Part shown: positions 1-5,501 of the stretch, in pieces
Layout of the letters: each line of letters begins with the position of its first letter
Position numbering within the stretch: the first letter of the stretch is position 1
NCBI GenBank assembly: GCA_035540915.1
Contig: DATLFQ010000194.1
Location: 1 to 7,997, forward strand
DNA length: 7,997 nucleotides
Source: DATLFQ01 sp035540915
GTDB lineage: Bacteria > Actinomycetota > Acidimicrobiia > Acidimicrobiales > GCA-2861595
Reading direction: 5' to 3'
Notes under the pieces: model-generated
What the model saw: the letters and a program-made list of their open reading frames with translations, nothing else
What the model was told of the DNA's origin: nothing
Databases searched by the model: none
Program-made: the position numbers and the translations under genes

Positions 1-221
1 ATGGACACCAACGAGCGGGCATGAGCAGACGACAGGCCGCACTGCCAGGCCACCCAGTGCCCCGGCGAGCAGATGCCCCCCTGCTGCCAGGCCCCGGTGG
101 CGAGCGCCTTGGCGATCAGGGCCACCAGCCGCCCGGTGGCGACGTTGAGAACCCCGCACACCTGGGCCATCTCGGCCTCCAGAGCGCCCAGTTCCTCGTC
201 GCTCAACGCCGCCTCGGGCAC
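1..221 (-). CDS. DUF222 / 13E12-family HNH endonuclease, N-terminal part (3' end outside window)
   Basis: Seventy-three codons are readable from a GTG at 221-219 to the left edge of the window; the rest lies outside. The visible part is an acidic helical N-terminus (PEAALSDEELGALEAEMAQ), then a helix ending ALATGAWQQ, then GGICSPGHWVAW followed by CGLSSAHARSLV. That 'G-x-C/R-S-x-x-x-W-x-A...G-x-S...A-R' pattern is the hallmark of the DUF222 domain of the actinobacterial 13E12 repeat family. Full members are usually several hundred residues long and carry an HNH nuclease motif near the C-terminus, which cannot be seen here. Members are repetitive in actinobacterial genomes, and their cellular role is poorly defined. 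GTG was chosen because upstream ATGs at 229 and 241 are in a frame that stops early, and because the start lies seven bases after a strong -10 box. That predicts a leaderless mRNA, which also explains the lack of a Shine-Dalgarno sequence. Family assignment is firm; nuclease activity is inferred from the family. Confidence 0.85.
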   Translation of the reverse strand, partial: MPEAALSDEELGALEAEMAQVCGVLNVATGRLVALIAKALATGAWQQGGICSPGHWVAWQCGLSSAHARSLVS

Positions 222-227
222 GCAGTC

Positions 228-257
228 ATTGTACCAAACATGTGTTCGATATGGCAA
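228..257 (-). promoter_or_regulatory. Promoter of the 13E12 endonuclease gene (leaderless)
   Basis: On the minus strand, TTGCCA (257-252, five of six to TTGACA) and TACAAT (233-228, five of six to TATAAT) are separated by 18 bases. Six bases then precede the GTG start at 221, so transcription would begin at or next to the start codon. The spacer is almost entirely occupied by a LexA-like palindrome (see the 234-249 entry), the geometry expected of a repressible promoter. The boxes are read directly; promoter activity is inferred. Confidence 0.7.
234..249 (-). promoter_or_regulatory. LexA/SOS-box-like operator
   Basis: Minus-strand TCGAACACATGTTTGG resembles the mycobacterial/actinobacterial LexA box TCGAAC-N4-GTTCGA. 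The left half-site is perfect, the purine/pyrimidine edges of the 4-base centre fit, and the right half-site has two mismatches (GTTTGG for GTTCGA). It sits exactly between the -35 and -10 boxes, where a bound repressor would block RNA polymerase. Some 13E12 family members in Mycobacterium tuberculosis are known to carry LexA boxes and respond to DNA damage, so the context agrees. Binding has not been shown. Confidence 0.6.
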
Positions 258-395
258 GCCAGAAGGGTGCTTTCCTTGCGAGCGAGTGTGTGCTCTGGAG
301 CTGGCCTGAACCAAGCGCCGACCAGCAAAGGCTGCTGCTGCCAGCGCGGTATGGAATCCGATCCGGAACCGAGTCGGCCCCACTGGCCGCCGATT

Positions 396-401
396 TAGAA
401 T
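396..401 (+). promoter_or_regulatory. Possible -10 box before the GIY-YIG relic
   Basis: TAGAAT lies six bases before the ATG at 408, the same spacing as in the divergent endonuclease promoter, and would again give a leaderless transcript. No convincing -35 box is visible 17-18 bases upstream, so this may be weak or inactive. The remaining DNA between the two divergent starts (258-395) shows no other feature I can support. Confidence 0.35.
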
Positions 402-407
402 GGCAGG

Positions 408-911
408 ATGACGAGCTTCCAGATCGCCCGTCGCCCGGTCACCCTGACACCTGAGATCGTCTTCCAGCGCCTTCGTGGTGTCGCGCCGGAGCCCGTTGAT
501 GTCTGGAGCGTCAGAGTGGAGGACTCCAAGGCCGACGGCGCATTTCGTCAATGAGGCCAGAGCAGGTTCCGAGAGCGCGGGGCGTTATGTCATCTACCGG
601 GACGGCCGACGTATGTATGTTTGGCGCGCCGTTGCTATCGGCGGCCTACGGAAGCGTCTGTGCGGATGCACTTCGCGAACAAAATCTGGCCTGTTATGGT
701 CTGCCTTCCGGCGCAATGCTGCGGAGATGCACGGCATAGCTACCTTAGTGACGCGCGCTCACACTGAACTGTCACTCCAGAAACGGTTGGCCGCGTGAAC
801 GAGTGGGTTGCGGGGTGCGAAGTTGCGTGGATCACCCGTGATACCGCAGATCAAGCGATCATGATGGAGTTGTTCCTGAAGGTGGAATTCAAGCCGCCGC
901 TGACGCAGTGA
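408..911 (+). pseudogene. Decayed GIY-YIG nuclease-like gene, frameshifted
   Basis: No single reading frame spans this stretch, but three consecutive pieces look like parts of one protein. Piece 1 (408-554, 48 codons) begins MTSFQIARRPVTLTPEIVF, continues QRLRGVAPEPVDVWSVRV, and ends at TGA 552-554. Piece 2, in the next frame (about 541-770), contains GRYVIYRDGRRMYVWRA, then LRKRLCGCTSRTKSG and LLWSAFRRNAAEMHG. This resembles the start of a GIY-YIG domain (Y-x-I-Y-x-x-G...Y-V-G-R-A...R-R-L...H), with W where the invariant Gly is expected. Piece 3, back in the first frame (768-911), contains VNEWVAGCEVAWITRDTAD followed by MELFLKVEFKPPLTQ and TGA 909-911. That fits the domain's C-terminal end, with a conserved Glu in M-E-L-F-L-K and a P-P-L-T/N tail. 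At least two frameshifts are needed, one near 540-560 and one near 768-782. Some sequence between pieces 1 and 2 may also be missing. The domain call rests on motif recall, not a search. Piece 1 could instead be a separate small protein. Confidence 0.55.
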
Positions 912-992
912 GGCCGGATCGCCAGGCGACGCGCCCGCTGCCCGCCCTGGCCTAGCGTCGGGCGTTGTCCGGTCGGACCCCGAGGAGGAGCG

Positions 993-1379
993 ATGGCGTT
1001 GAACCTGAACAACATCATGCTGGGATCGGAAGACCCCAAGAAGTTGGCCGACTTCTACGCCGGGGTTCTCGGCGCGCCGAACCCCGACTGGAGTGACGAG
1101 GCCAACGGCTGGTTCGGCTTCCAGGCCGGCGACGGGAGCCTGGCCATCGGGCCGCACAGCGACGTGAAGGGCAGGAGCGAGCAGCCGGGGCGGATCATGT
1201 TCAACTTCTCGACAGACGACGTGGGTGGCGACTTCCGGCGCATCAAGGACCTGGGCGGCGAGGTGGTCGCCGAGCCGTACGAACCCGCCGGCGGAGGCGG
1301 GATGCAGATGTGCACCTTCGCCGACCCCGACGGGAACTACTTCCAGCTGACGACACCCTGGAATCCCGAGCCCTCGTAG
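993..1379 (+). CDS. VOC family protein (glyoxalase / bleomycin-resistance fold)
   Basis: This is a 128-residue cytoplasmic protein of the vicinal oxygen chelate superfamily, the usual length for a single two-module VOC unit. The first module opens with NNIMLGSEDPKKLADFYAGV (residues 6-25), the standard 'S-x-D-x-x-x-L-x-x-F-Y-x-x-x-L-G' pattern. The second module ends in FADPDGNYFQL (109-119), the standard 'x-x-D-P-D-G-N-x-x-x-L' strand. The positions that usually hold metal-binding His and Glu appear to be Asn (6 or 7) and Gln 118, so a metal-dependent glyoxalase I or dioxygenase activity is doubtful. Ligand binding or an undefined lyase-like role fits better. The ATG follows a strong ribosome binding site, AGGAGG at 983-988, four bases away. 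The gene is 46 bases upstream of the FAD/Rieske oxidoreductase on the same strand, so the two may be co-transcribed. Fold assignment is firm; substrate unknown. Confidence 0.88.
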   Translation: MALNLNNIMLGSEDPKKLADFYAGVLGAPNPDWSDEANGWFGFQAGDGSLAIGPHSDVKGRSEQPGRIMFNFSTDDVGGDFRRIKDLGGEVVAEPYEPAGGGGMQMCTFADPDGNYFQLTTPWNPEPS

Positions 1380-1425
1380 CTCGGCCGCCGGGCGTAGTTC
1401 GCCGGAAGCAGGGAAGGGAGGGCGA

Positions 1426-2952
1426 ATGGCCCTTCTGGATCGGAACCGCTCGCTGTGGATGGCGACGACTTCGCCGACGTCCCGTCCGCCCCTCGCCGGC
1501 ACGCGGGAGGCCGACGCCGTGGTCGTCGGCGCCGGCATCACCGGGCTCACGACGGCCCTGCTGCTGCTGCGCCAGGGCCTTCGCGTGGTTGTACTGGAGG
1601 GCTCCGCCGTCTCGGCCGGGTCAACCGGCTACACCACCGCCAAGGTCACCTCGCTCCACTCGCTGACCTACGCCCAGCTGGTGCGGAGCAAGGGCGAGGG
1701 CGCCGCCCGCTCCTACGGAGAAGCGAACCAGGCGGCCATCGAGCAGGTGGCCGGCCTGGTCGACGAGCTGGGCATCGACTGCCAGCTGACCCGGGCGCCG
1801 GCGTTCACCTACACGCTCGACCCCGGTCAGCGCGGGGCCATCGAGGACGAGGCGGACGCGGCCCGCTCGCTCGGCCTGCCGGCGTCGCTGACCGACGAGA
1901 CGGACCTGCCGTACGCAGTGGAGGCGGCGGTCCGGTTCGACGACCAGGCCCACTTCCACCCGCGCCGCTACGCGCTCGGCCTGGTGACCGCCATCGAGGC
2001 AGCCGGCGGGCTGGTCTTCGAGCGCTCCCGGGTGGTGGACATCGACGAGGCCGACGGCGGCGTCGTCGTCACGACCGAGGACGGCGAGGTCTCCGCGGCG
2101 AACGCGGTGGTGGCCACGCTGTTGCCCTTCCTGGACATCGGCGGGTTCTTCGCCAAGTCGCACCCCATGCGGTCCTACGCCCTCGGCGCCCGGTGCCGGG
2201 GGCCGCAGCCCCAGGGCATGTACCTGTCCGTCGACTCGCCCAGCCGCTCGGTCCGACCCGTCGATCTGGGCGGCGCGCCCGGCCTGGTGCTGGGCGGCGG
2301 TGGCCACAAGCCGGGGGAGGCCGAGGACACCGAGGCGTGCTACCGCGAGCTCGAGACCTGGGCCCGAGAGACCTTCGACCTGGAGTCGGTGGAGCACCGG
2401 TGGTCGGCCCAGGACTACGTGACGATCGACCAGGTGCCCTACATCGGCAGGTGCCCGCGGACCAAGCACGTGTTCGTCGGCACCGGCTTCAAGAAGTGGG
2501 GCATGACCGGCGGCACGGTGGCCGGGATGCTCATCGCCGACATCCTGGCCGGGCGGGACAACCCGTGGCTGGGGGTGTTCGACGCCACCCGGGTCGGCGG
2601 TCGGGAGGCCGCCAAGGCCTTCGTCCGGGACAACGCGCAGGTCGGCGTGCACTTCGTCAAGGACCGCATCCAGCGGCTGCGGGCGGGCGACGCCGCTGCC
2701 CTGGGCGCGGGTGAGGGCGGGATCGTGCGGGTGGGCAACCAGGCGGTCGGCGCCTACCGCGATCCCGACGGCGCGCTCCGCGCGGTCAGCATCACCTGCA
2801 CCCACCTGGGCTGCACGCTGGCGTGGAACCGCGCCGAGACCTCGTGGGACTGCCCGTGCCACGGCTCTCGGTTCACCACCACCGGCGAGATCATCGAGGG
2901 CCCGGCCACCCGGCCGTTGGAGCAGGTCGCCGTCGACGAGACGGACGGCTGA
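1426..2952 (+). CDS. FAD-dependent oxidoreductase (DAO family) with C-terminal Rieske [2Fe-2S] domain
   Basis: A 508-residue soluble flavoprotein-Rieske fusion. A Rossmann FAD-binding site, DAVVVGAGITG (residues 30-40, G-x-G-x-x-G), is followed by VVVLEGSAVSAGSTGYTTAK (55-74), typical of the glycine oxidase/D-amino-acid dehydrogenase (DAO) group. The second FAD-contacting segment is FVGTGFKKWGMTGGTVAGML (350-369). The last 80 or so residues form a Rieske domain: C458-x-H460 with C463, then C476-x-x-H479 with C478. The first and last pairs ligate the cluster; C463 and C478 are placed to form the disulfide seen in high-potential Rieske proteins. Family knowledge suggests an amine or amino-acid dehydrogenase that passes electrons from FAD to the cluster; the substrate and acceptor are unknown. 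No signal peptide or membrane helix is evident. The ATG has GGAGG at 1417-1421, four bases upstream. It follows the VOC gene at 46 bases and converges on the glycosyltransferase gene, with only 42 bases between stop codons and no clear terminator hairpin there. Confidence 0.9.
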   Translation: MALLDRNRSLWMATTSPTSRPPLAGTREADAVVVGAGITGLTTALLLLRQGLRVVVLEGSAVSAGSTGYTTAKVTSLHSLTYAQLVRSKGEGAARSYGEANQAAIEQVAGLVDELGIDCQLTRAPAFTYTLDPGQRGAIEDEADAARSLGLPASLTDETDLPYAVEAAVRFDDQAHFHPRRYALGLVTAIEAAGGLVFERSRVVDIDEADGGVVVTTEDGEVSAANAVVATLLPFLDIGGFFAKSHPMRSYALGARCRGPQPQGMYLSVDSPSRSVRPVDLGGAPGLVLGGGGHKPGEAEDTEACYRELETWARETFDLESVEHRWSAQDYVTIDQVPYIGRCPRTKHVFVGTGFKKWGMTGGTVAGMLIADILAGRDNPWLGVFDATRVGGREAAKAFVRDNAQVGVHFVKDRIQRLRAGDAAALGAGEGGIVRVGNQAVGAYRDPDGALRAVSITCTHLGCTLAWNRAETSWDCPCHGSRFTTTGEIIEGPATRPLEQVAVDETDG

Positions 2953-2994
2953 CCCCGCTCCGCACCATCTCCCCGGCGAGGTCGTCTTGTGGCG

Positions 2995-4173
2995 TCACAC
3001 CCGTTCGGGGTAGCCGGAACGGTCGACGAAGGGCACGTCGAGCCCGAAGTCGGCCGCCCATCCGCCGGGCAGGCCGCCCCGGTCGTACACCGAGACCCGC
3101 CGGGGCGGGCCGCCGAACACCGACCGCAGGAAGCCGGCCAGGTCGTCGCCGTCGACGTGGAGGGGTTGGCGGAAGCCTCGGTAGTCGGCCGTCACCTCGC
3201 CTGGCCGATCCGGGTCGACCACCACCCGGGCCAGCTCGGCCAGGGCCGGGTCCGACGGCGGGCCGGGCAGGCCGCGGGTCTCGACGTGGTAGCCCCACCG
3301 CTGCCCGCCGCCGACGACGACGGCCCACAGGGCCTTGGCCCGCAGCGGGGCCAGGTCGTCGGCCTCCAGGAAGGCGGCCACGTCGCGGCGGTAGTCGGGG
3401 TAGCGCAGGTCGACGATGCGCTCGTGCTCGGCCACCGTGCGCGCCTGGCCGGTCACCAGCCCGGCGTCGGCGGTCGAGCGCCCGCCGTGGTGGAACACGA
3501 AGGTGCCCGGGGCCAGCACTGCCCGGTAGCCGCGGGCCCGGCTGCGCAAGCACCAGTCGACCTCCTCGCAGTAACCCCGGCCGTACACCGGGTCCAGCAG
3601 CCCGACCTCGGCCACCACCGGCACCGGCAGGAGGAGGCAGAAGCCGACGCCGGTCGGCAGGTCGAGGGCGGAGGTCGAGAACTGGTCCTGCAGCTGCTGC
3701 GACACCCAGTCCACGACGTCGGGCCGCGACAGCGAGCCCGTCTCGTCGGCGTTGGGCAGCGAGAAGACCGAGACGTTGTTCGACCACGCCGTCACCGACC
3801 CGACGCCGGGCTCGCCGTCGACCACGCCCAGCATCACGTCCAGGAGGTTGAGGGGCAGTACCACGTCGGAGTTGACCAGGACGACGCTGTCGTAGCCCCC
3901 GGTGACCGCCCGCAGCAGGGCCAGGTTCATGTTGCGGGGGATGCCGAGGTTGCGGGGCGAGCGGTAGTAGCCCACGCCCATCGAGGCACACAGCTCGGCC
4001 AGCTCCCGGCTCCAGTCCTCGTCGGGGCTGCAGTCGTCGAGGACGAGGACGTCGACGTCCCGGGCGCCGGACCGCAGGCCCGACGCCGACGCCAGGCAGG
4101 CGGGGACGAAGTCCCGCCCGTTGTAGACCAGGACGGCGAGCAGCACCCGGGGGCGGCGCGGAACCGGCGGCAT
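2995..4173 (-). CDS. Glycosyltransferase family 2 protein
   Basis: A 392-residue GT-A fold glycosyltransferase that would transfer a sugar from a nucleotide donor in the cytoplasm. The N-terminal strand VLLAVLVYNGRDFVPACLAS (10-29) is the usual GT2 opening. DVLVLDDCSPDE (41-52) holds the nucleotide-binding Asp pair; VLVNSDVVLP (98-107) supplies the metal-binding N-S-D (DxD-like) motif; and GYCEEVDWCLRSRARGYRAV (200-219) is the catalytic 'E-D/E-x-D-x-C-x-R' region that supplies the general base. HHGG (228-231) is also usual in rhamnosyltransferase-like members. Residues from about 240 to 392 form an extra C-terminal region that I do not recognise. No transmembrane helices are seen. The ATG lies seven bases after a -10-like AAAGAT, with no Shine-Dalgarno sequence, suggesting a leaderless message. 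It is divergent from the methyltransferase gene. With the methyltransferase and acyltransferases it suggests polysaccharide or glycolipid assembly; the sugar transferred cannot be told from the sequence. Confidence 0.88.
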   Translation of the reverse strand: MPPVPRRPRVLLAVLVYNGRDFVPACLASASGLRSGARDVDVLVLDDCSPDEDWSRELAELCASMGVGYYRSPRNLGIPRNMNLALLRAVTGGYDSVVLVNSDVVLPLNLLDVMLGVVDGEPGVGSVTAWSNNVSVFSLPNADETGSLSRPDVVDWVSQQLQDQFSTSALDLPTGVGFCLLLPVPVVAEVGLLDPVYGRGYCEEVDWCLRSRARGYRAVLAPGTFVFHHGGRSTADAGLVTGQARTVAEHERIVDLRYPDYRRDVAAFLEADDLAPLRAKALWAVVVGGGQRWGYHVETRGLPGPPSDPALAELARVVVDPDRPGEVTADYRGFRQPLHVDGDDLAGFLRSVFGGPPRRVSVYDRGGLPGGWAADFGLDVPFVDRSGYPERV

Positions 4174-4180
4174 CGGCCCG

Positions 4181-4210
4181 ATCTTTGTGCAGTCGGTGTC
4201 GCCCTGTCAC
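4181..4210 (-). promoter_or_regulatory. Probable promoter of the glycosyltransferase gene
   Basis: On the minus strand, GTGACA (4210-4205, five of six to TTGACA) and AAAGAT (4186-4181, four of six to TATAAT but lacking the first T) are 18 bases apart. Seven bases then lead to the ATG at 4173, so a leaderless transcript is expected. The -35 is convincing, the -10 weaker. Confidence 0.45.
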
Positions 4211-4216
4211 CAGGAA

Positions 4217-4246
4217 CTGAACGGAAGTGGGGCGGGCTCGTAGGAT
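4217..4246 (+). promoter_or_regulatory. Probable promoter of the methyltransferase gene
   Basis: TAGGAT (4241-4246) is a good -10 box. A weak -35 candidate, CTGAAC (4217-4222), lies 18 bases before it. Transcription would start near 4253-4254. That is downstream of the GTG at 4227 and on an in-frame ATC codon, which makes the true translation start uncertain. The box lies back to back with the glycosyltransferase promoter, so the two genes share one short control region of about 50-80 bases. Confidence 0.45.
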
Positions 4247-5501
4247 CGCCGGCATCGCCACCACCGAGCAAGCCACCGCCGAGCACGAGCCCGCCGACCT
4301 GCCCTGGCCGGGCGACGAGCTGGTGTCCCGGGTGGCGGCCGGCGTCGACCGGGCCGCGTTCTACGAGTCGGGCCGCCAGTCGGTGCGTGACCTGCAGGCG
4401 GTGCTGGCCACCGTCGAGCGCAGCCTCGACTCCTACCGGGACATCTTCGACTTCGGGTGCGGGTGCGGCCGCATCATGCTGTGGCTGCAGGACCTGGCCG
4501 CCACCTCGTCGCTCCACGGGTCGGACGTGGACGCCCGGGCCGTCCGCTGGGCCCAGGAGAACCTGCCGTGGGCCCGCTTCACCGTCAACCAGACGGCGCC
4601 GCCGCTGGACTACCCGGACCAGTCCTTCGACCTCGTCTACAACCACAGCGTCTTCACTCACCTGGACGAGGAGCACCAGGACCTGTGGCTGGCCGAGCTG
4701 TGGCGGGTCACCCGCCCGGGGGGCCACCTGGTCCTGAGCGTGCACGGCGAGCGGCCGCTGGTGCTGCTGGAGGAGGCGTCCCGCAACGCCGGGGGGGACC
4801 CGAGCCATCTCCGCCGGGAGCTGGAGCGCGACGGCATCGCCTTCATCCGCCACGACGCCTTCACCGGCGGGCCCCACGACGCCGGCTACCACTCGACCTA
4901 CCACGCCCCCTGGTACGTGTTCGAGCACTGGTCGCGCTTCTTCGAGATCCGGGCCTACGTGACCAGCCGGTCGCTCGGCTACCAGGACTTCGTCCTGCTG
5001 GAGCGGCGGCCGGCCGACACCGCCGTGCCCCGACGGGCGGACTCGGTGCTGCGCCGGGTGGCTGCGACCGAGACGGCAGCGCAGTCGACGCCGACGGCGC
5101 CGGCCGGCCCGGCCGCGCTGCCAGAGGTGGCCCGGGCGGTGGCCCTCTCGCTGGACGGCCCTGCCGTCGACGCCCCGGCCCGCTACGGCCCCGCATCGGT
5201 GGCGGCCCGCCGGGCGGCCCTGCGCCTTCTCGACAACTACGCGGGCTATCAGCGCCAGGTCGACCAGAGCCTGGTGGACGCGGTGCGGGCCCTGGACGGG
5301 GCCGTGGCCGATCTCTCCCGCCGCCTCGACGACCTGCAGGCCAGCGTGCGGGTGGACGGGGTGCTGACGCTCCAGGAGTCCAACGGCAGGCTCTGGGACT
5401 CGATGGCCCGCCAGGGCGAGCGGGTCAACCGCCTGGAGGCCGACCTGTGGGAGGCGATCGACGCGCTCCGCCCGCCGCCCGCGGGCGAGGTCGAGGGCTA
5501 A
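4227..5501 (+). CDS. Class I SAM-dependent methyltransferase with coiled-coil C-terminal tail
   Basis: At most 424 residues. The catalytic part (about 28-261) is a Rossmann-fold methyltransferase. DFGCGCGR (75-82) is the SAM-binding motif I in the form common in polysaccharide-cluster methyltransferases. GSDVD (98-102) supplies the acidic residue for the ribose. DQSFDLVYNHSVFTHL (131-146) and LWRVTRPGGHLVLSV (158-172) are motifs typical of Methyltransf_11/25-like enzymes. The fold ends near SLGYQDFVLLERR (249-261). A Pro/Ala-rich linker (about 262-325) follows, then a long helical region with hydrophobic heptads (about 331-415). This tail is not needed for methyl transfer and may mediate oligomerisation or partner binding. 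The start is unsettled: GTG 4227 has no good ribosome binding site and lies upstream of a -10 box at 4241-4246, whereas ATC at 4254 sits where a leaderless start would be. The gene is divergent from the glycosyltransferase gene, which suggests methylation of a glycan; the acceptor is unknown. Confidence 0.87.
   Translation: MGRARRIAGIATTEQATAEHEPADLPWPGDELVSRVAAGVDRAAFYESGRQSVRDLQAVLATVERSLDSYRDIFDFGCGCGRIMLWLQDLAATSSLHGSDVDARAVRWAQENLPWARFTVNQTAPPLDYPDQSFDLVYNHSVFTHLDEEHQDLWLAELWRVTRPGGHLVLSVHGERPLVLLEEASRNAGGDPSHLRRELERDGIAFIRHDAFTGGPHDAGYHSTYHAPWYVFEHWSRFFEIRAYVTSRSLGYQDFVLLERRPADTAVPRRADSVLRRVAATETAAQSTPTAPAGPAALPEVARAVALSLDGPAVDAPARYGPASVAARRAALRLLDNYAGYQRQVDQSLVDAVRALDGAVADLSRRLDDLQASVRVDGVLTLQESNGRLWDSMARQGERVNRLEADLWEAIDALRPPPAGEVEG

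Noticed and set aside
21..398. Plus-strand open frame of 125 codons at the left end
   Set aside because: It is antisense to the DUF222 reading frame and crosses its promoter; the translation has no family features.
759..1550. A 263-codon minus-strand open frame across the VOC gene
   Set aside because: It covers a clear VOC coding region on the other strand and has no recognisable motif.
1621..2862. A 413-codon minus-strand open frame
   Set aside because: It is the antisense shadow of the FAD/Rieske gene and is rich in Val, Arg, Gly and His with no domain signature.
2953..2994. Bidirectional terminator between the oxidoreductase and glycosyltransferase genes
   Set aside because: The 42 bases contain no convincing stem followed by a T-run in either direction.
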